This document shows positions 25,486 through 36,530 of a stretch of 64,000 bases of DNA, in pieces (the first letter of the stretch is position 1; each line of letters begins with the position of its first letter). Source of the stretch: Salvelinus alpinus (taxonomy: Eukaryota; Chordata; Actinopteri; Salmoniformes; Salmonidae); NCBI RefSeq assembly GCF_045679555.1, contig NC_092089.1:2308663-2372662 (forward strand). The letters run 5' to 3'. Made by a program: the position numbers and the translations under genes. The notes beneath the pieces were generated by a model. The model was not told the DNA's origin. It saw nothing but the letters and a program-made list of their open reading frames with translations, and searched no databases.

Positions 25486-25880
25486 TCCAGTGGCGGATTT
25501 AGGTATAGGTGACATGGGCATCCGCCCATGGCGGCATGTTGCCCGGGGGCGGCACAAGCGCCCGCACAAAAAAATTCAGAATGGTGACATTTGCACGATC
25601 GGTTTTCTATCGCTCATTTGCAAGTCACGTCAATGATATCATGTCACCATGTGGGACTGTTGGTCAATTAACCTTGTCGGAGTGGGCACCCTGATTCTAG
25701 TTTGTGAGTGAGCTAGGCAGGCTACTGCCTGGGAAGGTCTCCCACTCAGAAGTACGAGATGGGGAGGATGGGCGGGGGTAGGTTGACCTCAGGTCTCCCC
25801 ACTGGAAGCCCGAGGTAGGGGGCGCGGGGAATCTATCAAATAGCGCACCTCTAACTTTGTACAGTAATGGTTCCCACCAC
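25486..25880. mobile_element. Dispersed repeat fragment, hAT-like (unclassified)
   Basis: It begins CAGTGGCGGATTTAGGTATA and includes GGTCTCCCACTCAGAAGTAC, which have the look of a common salmonid repeat related to hAT elements. No transposase remains. Confidence 0.4.
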
Positions 25881-26439
25881 AATTGCAACATGAGTGACTA
25901 ACTGTGCTGCTAGCAACAACTTAATCGTTTTTTTGCCAAACTTTACTGACACCTGTCATATTCAACGGGTGTTGTGCGTTTGTAAATTCATCAGTTATTC
26001 TCCGCTCTGGCACACTCAAACGAGAGTGCTCTAAAAATCAGTGTAGATAGTCAAAATGTATTTACGAACTCACTTCATAATCACAAATTATGTAAATGAG
26101 ACTTACTGAGTCTGGCTCTAAGCTTTAAAATATCTCAACTTGCCTAGCTAATAGCTAAATGTTTGTTTTAGACTTATAATTCAAATTCTATTTTCAAGGC
26201 TCCACATGTTGTCATGGAAAATATTTATGTTATTTCAACAACCAATGACCAACTTTGCTGGAAATCCAGTTGCATATAGAGCTAGCCAGCTTGTAGTCCT
26301 CAAAAACAGAAATTAGTTAGCATTTTCTGTCTTTGCTTCGTTGGCCATTTCTAATAGGGAAATAATGGGATTTTGGGATATGCACAGAAATGAAGGCTTA
26401 GGAGATCTAATATGTTGTGTTCTATGAGATAATATCAGT
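25881..26439. other. Intergenic, nothing recognised
   Basis: AT-rich DNA without a supported ORF or repeat structure. Confidence 0.4.
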
Positions 26440-27385
26440 CAGTTAACGTGACCTTTATGAATTATGAATGCCCCTTTGGGTTGTGCCGTGGCGGAGATCT
26501 TTGTGGGCTATACTCGGCCTTGTCTCAGGATGTTAAGTTGGTGGTTGAAGTTATCCCTCTAGTGGTGTTGGGGCTGTGCTTTGGCAAAGTGGGTGGGGTT
26601 ATATCCTGCCTGTTTGGCCCTGTCCGGGGGTATCGTCGGACGGGGCAACAGTGTCTCCCGACCCCTCCTCTCTCAGCATCCAGTATTTATGCTGCAATAG
26701 TTTATGTGTCGGGTGGCTAGAGTCAATCTTATATCTGGAGTATTTCTCCTGTCTTATCCGGTGTCCTGTGTGAATTTAAGTATGCTCTCTCTAATTCTCT
26801 CTTTCTTTCTCTCTCTCGGAGGACCTGAGCCCTAGGACCATGCCTCAGGACTACCTGTCCTGATGACTCCTTGCTGTCCCCAGTCCACCTGGCCATGCTG
26901 CTAGTCCAATTTCAACTGTTCTGCCTGCGGCTACGAGAACCCTGACCTGTTTACCGGACCTGCTACCTTTTCCCAGACCTGCTGTTTTCAACTCTCTAGA
27001 GACAGCAGGAGCGGTAGAGATACTCTGAATGATCGGCTATGAAAAGCCAACTGACATTTACTCCTGAGGTGCTGACCTGTTGCACCCTCTACAACCACTG
27101 TGATTATTATTATTTGACCCTTCTGGTCATCTATGAACATTTGGCCATGTTCTGTTATAATCTCCACCCAGCACAGCCAGAAGAGGACTGGTCACCCCTC
27201 ATAGCATGGTTCCTCTCTAGGTTTCTTCCTAGGTTCTGGCCTTTCTAGGGAGTTTTTCCTAACCACCGTGCGTCTACACCTGCATTGCTTGCTGTTTGGA
27301 GTTTTAGGCTGGGTTTCTGTACAGCACTTTGTGACATCAGCTGATGTAAGAAGGGCTTTATAAATACATTTGATTGATTTATGTG
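26440..27385 (+). mobile_element. LINE 3' untranslated tail
   Basis: It includes CCTGATGACTCCTTGCTGTC, GGTTCCTCTCTAGGTTTCTT, CTTTCTAGGGAGTTTTTCCT and ends TTTATAAATACATTTGATTG, a typical teleost LINE 3' end. The inverted partner is at 19961-20420. Confidence 0.7.
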
Positions 27386-27397
27386 CTTGTTTTGATT

Positions 27398-27437
27398 TAT
27401 ACACTACCGTTCAAAAGTTTGGGGTCACTTAGAAAGT
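27398..27437 (+). mobile_element. Tc1 terminal repeat fragment
   Basis: CACTACCGTTCAAAAGTTTG then GGGTCACTTAGAAA, the end sequence of the subfamily at 21835-22682, cut off immediately. Confidence 0.7.
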
Positions 27438-27490
27438 TATGGGTCGTACCATAACTGTGTATTAGTAAAATAAATAAAAATATATATATA

Positions 27491-28939
27491 CACTGCTCAA
27501 AAAAATAAAGGGAACACTTAAACAACACAATGTAACTCTAAGTCAATCACACTTCTGTGAAATCAAACTGTCCACTTAGGAAGCAACACTGATTGACAAT
27601 AAATTTCACATGCTGTTGTGCAAATGGAATAGACAAAAGGTGGAAATTATAGGCAATTAGCAAGACACCCCCAATAAAGGAGTGGTTCTGCAGGTGGTGA
27701 CCACAGACCACTTCTCAGTTCCTATGCTTCCTGGCTGATGTTTTGGTCACTTTTGAATGCTGGCGGTGCTTTCACTAGTGGTAGCATGAGACGGAGTCTA
27801 CAACCCACACAAGTGGCTCAGGTAGTGCAGCTCATCCAGGATGGCACATCAATGCAAGCTGTGGCAAGAAGGTTTCGCAGAGTACGACCCTGCCTCACAC
27901 AGGAAGCGGCGCAGGTCCTAATCCAGGCACTTGTCATCTCCCGTCTGGATTACTGCAACTCGCTGTTGGCTGGGCTCCCTGCCTGTGCCATTAAACCCCT
28001 ACAACTCATCCAGAACGCCGCAGCCCGTCTGGTGTTCAACCTTCCCAAGTTCTCTCACGTCACCCCGCTCCTCCGCTCTCTCCACTGGCTTCCAGTTGAA
28101 GCTCGCATCCGCTACAAGACCATGGTGCTTGCCTACGGAGCTGTGAGGGGAACGGCACCTCCGTACCTTCAGGCTCTGATCAGGCCCTACACCCAAACAA
28201 GGGCACTGCATTCATCCACCTCTGGCCTGCTCGCCTCCCTACCTCTGAGGAAGTACAGTTCCCGCTCAGCCCAGTCAAAACTGTTCGCTGCTCTGGCACC
28301 CCAATGGTGGAACAAACTCCCTCACGACGCCAAGTCAGCGGAGTCAATCACCACCTTCCGGAGACACCTGAAACCCCACCTCTTTAAGGAATACCTAGGA
28401 TAGGATAAAGTAATCCTTCTAACCCCCCCCCCCCCCCCCCTTAAAAGAGTTAGATGCACTATTGTAAAGTGGTTGTTCCACTGGATATCATAAGGTGAAT
28501 GCACCAATTTGTAAGTCGCTCTGGATAAGAGCGTCTGCTAAATGACTTAAATGTTAAATGTAAGGTTTGCTGTGTCTGTCAGCGTTGTGTCCAGAGCATG
28601 GAGGCGCTACCAGGAGACAGGCCAGTACATCAGGAGACGTGGAGGAGGCCGTAGCAGGGCAACAACCCAGCAGCAGGACCGCTACCTCCGCCTTTGTGCA
28701 AGGAGGAGCACTGCCAGAGCCCTGCAAAATGACCTCCAGCAGGCCACAAATGTGCATGTGTCAGCATATGGTCTCACAAGGGGTCTGAGGATCTCATCTC
28801 GGTACCTAATGGCAGTCAGGCTACCTCTGGCGAGCACATGGAGGGCTGTGCGGCCCCACAAAAAAATGCCACCCCACACCATGACTGACCCACCGCCAAA
28901 CCGGTCATGCTGGAGGATGTTGCAGGCAGCAGAACGTTC
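27491..28939. mobile_element. Second fold-back Tc1, right-truncated and split by a LINE
   Basis: Left terminus CACTGCTCAAAAAAATAAAG and arm match 4187 onward. It is interrupted at 27876-28561 by an L2-type LINE, resumes at 28562, and crosses the same inversion junction as copy 1 (ATGTGTCAGCATATGGTCTC at about 28755-28775). It ends abruptly at AGAACGTTC (28939), so the right arm is lost. The shared junction shows both copies descend from one fold-back ancestor. Confidence 0.88.
27876..28561 (+). mobile_element. L2/CR1-type LINE 3' end with 7-bp target duplication
   Basis: It encodes the C-terminal part of an RT: VISRLDYCNSLLAGLP, LIQNAAARLVF, LHWLPVEARIRYK and WNKLPHDAKSAE..TFRRHLKPHLF, ending EYLG near 28400. 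A C-run follows, then the tail TGTAAGTCGCTCTGGATAAG and GCGTCTGCTAAATGAC. AAGGTTT flanks both sides (27869-27875 and 28562-28568). Confidence 0.9.
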
Positions 28940-29524
28940 AAATGTTGTTAAATCTGAGCGCTGTCTCAGATTATTGCACGGTGTGCTTTTTACGTAAAGT
29001 ATTTTTTAAATCTGACACAGCGGTTGCATTAAGAACAAGTGTATCTTTAATTCTGTGTAAAACATGTATCTTTCATCAAAGTTTATGATGAGTATGTCTG
29101 TTATTTGACGTGGCTCTCTGCAATTACTCCGGATATTTTAGAGGCATTTCTGAACATGGCGCCAATGTAAACCGAGATTTGTGGATATAAATATGCACAT
29201 TATCGAACAAAACATAAATGTATTGTGTGACATGATGTCCTATGAGTGTCATCTGATGAAGATCATCAAAGGTTAGTGATTAATTGTATCTCTATTTCTG
29301 CTTTTTGATACTACTATCTTTTGCTGGGAAAATGGCTGTGTTTTTCTGTGGCTATGTACTGAGCTAACATAATTGTTTGGTGTGCTTTCCCCGTAAATCC
29401 TTTTTGAAATCAGACATGTTGGCTGGATTCACAACATGTGTAGCTTTAATTTGGTGTCTTTCCTGTGTGATTTCATGAAAGATTGATTTTTATAGTAATA
29501 TATTTGAATTTGGCGCGCCTCAGT
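28940..29524. mobile_element. Unclassified salmonid dispersed repeat
   Basis: Blocks such as CATCTGATGAAGATCATCAA and AAATGGCTGTGTTTTTCTGT and the end TTGAATTTGGCGC are recalled as highly repeated in salmonid genomes. Class unknown; no coding sequence. Confidence 0.45.
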
Positions 29525-29756
29525 GCCTCTTTGCTTGACATCGTGGGTAAATCAAAAGAAATCAGCCAAGACCTCAGAAAAATAACTGTAGACCTCCACA
29601 AGTCTGGTTCATCCTTGGGAGCAATTTCCAAATGCCTGAAGGTACCACGTTCATCTGTACAAACAATAGTACGCAAATATAAACACCATGGGACCACGCA
29701 GCCGTCATACTGCTCAGGTAGGAGACGTGTTCTGTCTCCTAGAGATGAACGTACTG
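29525..29756 (+). mobile_element. Sleeping Beauty-type transposase fragment
   Basis: Encodes [40 protein letters not shown] and [14 protein letters not shown], the N-terminal HTH region of the Sleeping Beauty-type family, then is cut off. Confidence 0.85.
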
Positions 29757-31709
29757 TCGTGTCTTTGGCTATGCCGGATTGATATGACATGCTATTCTAT
29801 AAAATCCTTTCTCTGTAATTAATATCACCTGATTGAGCTAATCATGTAAATGTAATTAACTAGAAAGTCGGGGCACCACAAAATAATATTTATAGAGCTG
29901 TTATCTTCCGAATAAACTCTTAAAGACCTAGTAATATTTTACATCAATAGCAGTCAATATTAATCGTCATCTTATTTCAGTCTCATCTGAAAGTTGTAAA
30001 TTCTTGGTTATCTTCACGAACCCTGGCTAACAAGTTGAATCAGCAATACAAAATTGGCTTTAATTATTTATTTACTAAATACCTAACTAATCACACAGAA
30101 TTACATATACACAGAATGAATCATACCTTGATTACAAATTATGTCATAAAGGAAAACGTCCCTAGCGGACGGAACAGATATGACAGCTGGTTACACAAAG
30201 AAAAGGGCGTTGGGTTTGAGTGAAAGAGCGGGAAGACTGAAGAACAAAGGGAGAAGCGATGTCTCTATCGAGCCGTAGGCAGCTACTCTATCGTAAATAC
30301 AGAATCTTATGCATTCTAAATTACCGCACATTTGGAAAAGGAAAATGTAATAAATATTTACTCTGAGCTGCGCTTCAAGAGGTTGGTGGTAGATGGAAGG
30401 CCGTGTTGCCCAACAGAGTCCTTTGTCGAGTGTCTCTGGTGGTGAACGGGATACGTTGTAGTGTCGTCGTTGTTTGGTAGACGGGATACTCTGTCTGTCC
30501 TCTCTAAAGCCCACGTTTACAGCGGCCGCTGCTAACTCAACGGCTAGGAGGTATCACTTCTATAGCGAATAAGAGTTCAAAGTTCATACCATTCGCAACC
30601 AAAGCTCACGCTGAGGTTGGCTTCGTTCTGCAGTTATTATCTGAATCCTTCTGACATCGGACCGTAGTCCTAATGTACACGGAACAGCAGGTTACATTTT
30701 CGTCAAGGGCTTATATAGTGGAGGGAGAAGGGTGTGTTTCATAGTTTATAACGCATGTCTCTTCATAGGGGCGGGCCACTGATTGAGCAGAGCCCTAACC
30801 TTATGAAAACCCAAATCTCTCATTTGGAAGCTAAAATTACATTTAAATCGGGCCTCCCGGGTGGCGCAGTGGTCTAGGGCACTGCATCGCAGCGCCAGCC
30901 TGCGCCACCAGAAACTCTGGGTTCGCGCCCAGGCTCTGTCGCAGCCGGCCGCGACCGGGAGGTCCGTGGGGCGACACACAATTGGCCTAGCGTTGTCCGG
31001 GTTAGGGAGGGTTTGGCCGGTAGGGATATCCTTGTCTCATCGCGCACCAGCGACTCCTGTGGTGTGCGCTAACCAAGGGAGCCAGGTGCAAGGGAGCCAG
31101 GTGCACGGTGTTTCCTCCGACACATGGTGCGGCTGGCTTCCGGGTTGGAGGCGCGCTGTGTTAAGAAGCAGTGCGGCTTGGTTGGGTTGTGTTTCGGAGG
31201 ACGCATGGCTTTCGACCTTCGTCTCTCCCGAGCCCGTACAGGAGTTGTAGCGATGAGACTATAGTAATTACTAACAATTGGATACCACAAAAATTGGGGA
31301 GAAAAGGGGGTCAAATTACAAATAAAAAAATAAAAATAAATAACATTTAATCTTTTCACAAATAATTTTATATTTAAACATTTTAATTGCACAACAATTC
31401 CATGTGAATCTGATAACTATAATGTGTAGACTTTCCCAGATACAGTTTAGGTCATCCTGTCATCAGTCCTAATGTCTCAGATGACAACCGAACTGACATC
31501 ATATTCATTAAGTACCAACGCATATTTTCAACTGGTTCTATTACCGAAATATGGTTCCTTTCCCTCCACTTGTTTGATGTTCCCAGACTCTCTATGTTTA
31601 ACAAAGGCTATTCAAGAGTCCCTCTGTAGAGTCAAGAGAGAGGGAAGGGAGAAAGGTATTTATGGGGGGGGTCATAAACCTTACCCACAGGCCAACGTCA
31701 TGACAGTAG
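29757..31709. mobile_element. LTR-like interspersed repeat (TG..CA), interrupted by a SINE
   Basis: The segment begins TGTCGTGTCTTTGGC and ends CAACGTCATGACA, so the ends are short inverted TG..CA. Outside the SINE insert (30848-31320) it is unique non-coding sequence of the kind found as a high-copy salmonid repeat. A solo LTR is the best guess. No gag, pol or env coding sequence is present. Confidence 0.45.
30848..31320 (+). mobile_element. tRNA-derived SINE (long form)
   Basis: It starts GGCCTCCCGGGTGGCGCAGT, with box A/box B-like blocks (GTGGTCTAGGGCACTGCATC; GGGTTCGCGCCCAGGCTC), a long body with a duplicated GGGAGCCAGGTGCA, and a tail ACAATTGGATACCACAAAAA then GGGGAGAAAAGGGGG. It is inserted within the LTR-like repeat. 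Confidence 0.8.
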
Positions 31710-33044
31710 CCTGCACTTCAATAGTGAATGGAGGTTATGTGCAGTTACTGTATGTTTTTAAAATCCAAGCATAGGCGGCGCGTCCATAAGGCTAGGAGAA
31801 GCTTTTCCTAAAGTAAATTGAATAAAATTGCCAAAATTATATAGCCTAATTAGCCTACTCCTGTCTATACAGAAATACATTAAATCGCTCAAAATAGGCT
31901 ACTAAAGCATGATTTGGCCACAGAGGATATTTATTTTGTTGTGGATTGTTTTAAATAGACTTGCCTAAGGAAAGGCAACGCGCAATTTGGGCAGATTATT
32001 GTTGAGTTGCGACTCTCTGTGAAAAGTAGAGGCCAAGCCAGGCGTATCGCAATATTTCAAAATACAATTGCGGGAAAACATAGTTTGGAAAGCAAATGGT
32101 TATCGCTGTAAAGAGAAGACAATGAAAGGACTAATCTGTCTTTTAGTTATCAAAATTCTCAATTGAATTGAGCGAACAACAGTATAGCCTATTTTATTGG
32201 CACCAGCCTCGAGCAACAGCAATATTCTTGGTGAGTGCACATTGCGCATATTCACAATTTTTCAGTACTACTTTAAAGTTTGTTTTTGGACAATAATTTA
32301 CTCCAGTTTAGATGGATGTCATATTCTATTTGTCTCCCCTTCTCGTAGGCCTATTACATGGACAATGTCGTTTTTTAATTGATATTTTTGTCAATGTCAG
32401 CAGAATATGCTACCCTTTATTTGTCCCATTAAAAAAAGATTCTGCTAATGTCTCCAGTCATATATAAAGTGTAGTAGAATGGCATGAAATGTGTTTATAA
32501 AAGGTCACATTTTTCCCATTCAAAGAAAGAAGAAATGTAGGCCTAACTGATATAGCCTAGACATACTCTACGCCAGTAGGTTCCCAAACTTTTTATAGTC
32601 CCGTACCCCTTTGTAAGAATATGTTGAAGATAAATACACAACGCAGAGTACGAGAGGTCAAGAGGACGATCAATGGAAATAGTGTTTTTTCTGTGATAGG
32701 AAATTAATGAGCAATGGGTCAGAGAAATGGGAGGAATTTGTCTATACAGTGAGCCTGAAATAGGATACTTGTTATTCGACCATTGGCTTAGTTTTATTGC
32801 AAGGAATTCTAATTGGTCAACCACAGGCTAGGGCTCGGATATAAAACTACATGCTGCCCCTTTGTTCTGTGGAAAGAACCACAGGAGAGGATCACTGTAG
32901 GAGCATCACTGAGGACAGGGGGAAAATGAACATCTACCTCCCCCCATGATTTGTTCTCTTTGAATAAACCTATTTTCCTCCCCCTGATTTGCTTTGGGGT
33001 TTGTCTTATTGAAGAATAGCATCAACTGCTAATGTAACCGATGT
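31710..33044. other. Intergenic, dispersed repeats
   Basis: 31770-32070 starts a salmonid repeat (CGTCCATAAGGCTAGGAGAA) and shares an inverted block with 22860-22890. No coding region is supported. Confidence 0.35.
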
Positions 33045-33275
33045 GAAATGGCTAGCTAGTTAGTGGGCTGCGCGCTAATAGCGTTTCAATCGGTTACGTC
33101 ACTCGCTCTGAGACCTTGAAGTAGTTGTTCCCCTTGCCCTGCAAGGCTGTGGCTTTTGTGGAGCGATGGGTAATGATGCTTCGAGTGTGGCTGTTGTCGA
33201 TGTGTGCAGAGGGTCCCTGGTTCGAGCCCAGGAAGGGGCGAGGAGAGGGACAGAAGCTATACTGTTACACTAACA
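33045..33275 (+). repeat. tRNA-like dispersed repeat
   Basis: It contains GGTCCCTGGTTCGAGCCCAG, which fits a Pol III box B, after GGGTAATGATGCTTCGAGTG. The block is recalled as multi-copy in salmonids. It is not a functional tRNA gene because no cloverleaf can be drawn. Confidence 0.45.
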
Positions 33276-33577
33276 CCTTCAAACATTCAACCTCCAGCAG
33301 CGTACCCCCTCTAGCACCAGTGTCAGCGCACTCTCAAATGTTGTTTTTTTGCCATCATCGTAAACCTGCCGCACATACACTATACGATACATTTATTAAA
33401 CATAAGAATGAGTGTGAGTTTTTGTCACAACCCGGCTCGTGGGAAGTGACAAAGAGCTCTTATAACACCAGGGCACAAATAATAATATAATAATAATCAA
33501 TCATTTTGCTCTTTATTTAACCATCTTACATACAAACCTTATTTGTTAGTCGAAAATTGTGAATAACTCACCACAGG

Positions 33578-35330
33578 TTAATGAGAAGAGTGTGCTTGAA
33601 AGGATGCACATAACTCTGCAATGTTGGGTTGTATTGGAGAGAGTCTCAGTCTTAAATCATTTCCCACACACAGTCTGTGCCTGTATTTAGTTTTCATGCT
33701 AGTGAGGGCTGAGAATTCACTCTCACATAGGTACATGGTTGCAAAGGGCATCAGTGACAAGGCAGGATAATCTGAGTGCAGCCCAATTCAGAAATCTGGC
33801 AGTGGCTTCTGATTTAAATTCAATTTTCACAGAACCACTTGTTGCAATTTCGATGAGGCTCTCATGTTCAGATAACAGTAAGTGGACTGGAGGCAGGGCA
33901 TGAAAGGGATAACAAATACAGTTGTTTGTGTCATCCGTTTCGGGAAAGTACCTGCATAATTGTGCACCCAACTCACTCAGGTGCTTCGCTATATCACATT
34001 TGATATCGTCCGTAAGCTTGAGTTCATTTACACACAAAAAAATGATACAATGATGGAAAGACCTGTGTGTTGTCCTTGTTAATGCAGACAGAAAAGAGCT
34101 CCAACTTCTAAATCATAGCCTCAATTTTGTCCCGCACATTGAATATAGTTGCGGAGAGTGCCTGTAATCCTAGATTCAAATCATTCAGGTGAGAAAAAAC
34201 ATCACTCAGATAGGCCAGTTGTGTGAGAAACTCGCCATCATGCAAGCAGTCAGACAAGTGAAAATGATGGTCAGTAAAGAAAACTTTAAGCTTGTCCCTC
34301 AATTTAAAAAAACGTGTCAATACTTTCCCCCTGATAACTAGCACACTTCTGTATGTTGTAAAAGCGCTACATGGTCACTGCTCATATCATTGCATAGTGC
34401 AGAAAATACACAAGATTTCAGAGGCCTTGCTTGAACAAAGTTAACCATTTTCACTGTAGTGTCTAAAATGTATTTCAAGCTGTCAGGCATTCCCTTGGCA
34501 GCAAGAGCCTCTCGGTGGATGCTGCAGTGTACCCAAGTGGCATCAGCATCGGGGCGGCAGGTAGCCTAGTGGTTAGTGTTGGGCCAGTAACCGAAAGGTT
34601 GCTAGATCGAATCCCTGAGCTGACAAGGTAAAAATCTGTCCTTCTGCCCCTGAACACTGTTCCTAGGCCGTCATTGTAAATAAGAATTTGTTTTTAACTG
34701 ACTTGCCTAGTTAAGTAAAAAAAATAAAAAACTGCACATTACCAGTCCACTATGTCTCCCAGTCATGGATTTTGCACCATCAGTACAGATACCAACACAT
34801 CTTGACCACCAAAGTCCATTTGATGTCACAAAGCTGTCCAGTACTTTAAAAATATCCTGTCCTGGTTTCCAGAAGAGGATGTCTTCCTTAATTGACTCCC
34901 CATAAATGTAACGGACATATACCAGGAGCTGTGCCAGGCCCGACACGTCTGTTGACTGAACCAGCTATAATGCATAGAATTCACTGGCTTGTATGCGAAG
35001 CAGTAATTGTTTCAAAACATCTCCTGCCATGTCACTGAAATGTCATGAAACAGTGTTGTTTGATGAAGGCATTGTCTGTATAGTTTTTTTGGCCTTTTCC
35101 CCCAGCATTGTCCCAGCCATATCCGCAGGAGCAGAAAGAAATAAGTCCTGCACAATAGTATGGGGCTTGCCTGTCCTAGCCACTCGGTAGATCACCACAT
35201 AAGACGCTTCTAGCCCCTTCTTATTAATGGTATCTGTTGCTTTTATGCATGTCTTACTACTCGAAAGTCGTCTTAATACTCGCTCAAAAAACTCCTGTGG
35301 CTTGTTTTTCAAATTGGCCTGTTTTGAGTG
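33578..35330 (-). pseudogene. ZBED5/SCAND3-like hAT transposase fossil
   Basis: Several - strand frames in order give pieces of one hAT-derived protein: FFERVLRRLSSSKTCIKATD and VARTGKPHTIVQDLFL (35312-35043), ILFWKPGQDIFKVLDSFV and CTDGAKSMTGRHSG (34946-34707), KVFFTDHHFHLSDCLHDGEF and LAYLSDVFSHLNDLNLGLQ (34344-34108), LKLTDDIKCDIAKHLSELG (34037-33723), and the dimerisation end YLCESEFSALTSMKTKYRHR then LSPIQPNIAELC (33760-33578). At least three frameshifts and a SINE insertion break it. It is inactive; order and length suggest a nearly full-length ancestor. Confidence 0.85.
34551..34728 (+). mobile_element. HpaI-type SINE inside the hAT fossil
   Basis: It begins GGGGCGGCAGGTAGCCTAGT, includes CCGAAAGGTTGCTAGATCGA and ends GGCCGTCATTGTAAATAAGA then TTTGTTTTTAACTGACTTGC. 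It splits the hAT coding remnant. Confidence 0.88.
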
Positions 35331-35406
35331 AAGGTTTCATTGAGTTGTAAGATTGTACTGCACATATAACACACTGTGGCTGAGGTAAGGCACTACTCCC
35401 AGTATA

Positions 35407-35940
35407 CACTACTGTTCAAAAGTGTGGGGTCACATAAATGTCCCTGTTTTTGAAAGAAAAGCACATTTCTGTCCATTTAAAATAACATAAAATGTATCAG
35501 AAATACAGTGTAGACATTGTTATTAGCATTCATTTCTCAGAACAAGAATAGACTGATGAGTTTCAGAAGAAAGTTTTGTTTATGGCCATTTTGAGCCTGT
35601 AAATGAACCCACAAATGCTGATGCTCCAGATACTCAACTAGTCTAAAGAAGGCCAGTTTTATTGCTTCTTTAATCAGAACAGTTTTCAGCTGTGCTAACA
35701 TAATTGCAAATGGGTTTTCTAATGATCAATTAGCCTTTTTTAATGATAAACTTGGATTAGCTAACACAACGTGCCATTGGAACACAGGAGTGATGATTGC
35801 TGATAATGGGCCCCTGTAGGCCTATGTAGATATTCCCCCCAAAATGTGCAGTTTCCAGCTACAATAGTCAATTACAATATTAATGTCTGCACTGTATTTC
35901 TGAACAATTTTATGTTATTTTAATGGACAAAACTATTTGC
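35407..35940. mobile_element. Tc1-derived MITE-like element
   Basis: It starts CACTACTGTTCAAAAGTGTG after TA, matches the 5' end of the 21835-22682 subfamily, then jumps to reversed 5' sequence (GAGCCTGTAAATGAACCCAC; AATGATAAACTTGGATTAGC). Both ends therefore come from the same terminal region and the transposase core is missing. Confidence 0.75.
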
Positions 35941-35959
35941 ATTTGTTTTAACAGTTAAT

Positions 35960-36530
35960 GTGATTGGATGTTAATTATTTGACTAGGCTACCTGTATTTG
36001 AGATTGTGTTGTTATTTCGCTGAACAATAGATGGTTTAATTTGATTTTTGGCAGTGAAACGAGGCTACTCAGGAGAGAAAAAAAAAAACACCGAAATGTA
36101 TAGCCCTGTTGGAAAATATAAATCGACTGTTTGAAAATGTGAAGAAAAAAAGTTTTTTTTACCCCAATTTGAGAAGCTCTATGCTATACACGCTCAGCCA
36201 TGCATTATTGGCCTAAATTATGACCATCCAATCTACTCATCACATTTCCAATAGTAGGCTATTTTACATAAGAAACCGCATTATATGCATGTAATGCTTT
36301 ACTATAAAAGGTGCATTTTATCTTCCCCAAATATGAAACTCACGCACTGCCTATGTATGCCAGTTAGGCTACACCGGTTGTAAAGCAGATGAATGTGCTT
36401 CATTTTAAGAATTGAGACATAAATATATCAGCACAAGAAAGCTGTGATCCTCTTTTATATAGTGGCCATTCAAAACTATGTTTTCACACCCAACTGTGCA
36501 ATGACTGGGTTTATAAGAACACATGTTTCA
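35960..36530. other. Intergenic, nothing firmly recognised
   Basis: AT-rich, no supported ORF. It ends at the 44-bp minisatellite. Confidence 0.4.

Noticed and set aside
27738-28403. A 221-codon fusion protein of Tc1 start and RT end
   Set aside because: A chance frame through a LINE inserted in a Tc1; both parts are element fragments.
33125-33490. A functional tRNA gene near the GGTTCGAGCCCAGG box
   Set aside because: Only a box B is convincing; no acceptor or anticodon stem forms. It is a dispersed tRNA-derived repeat.
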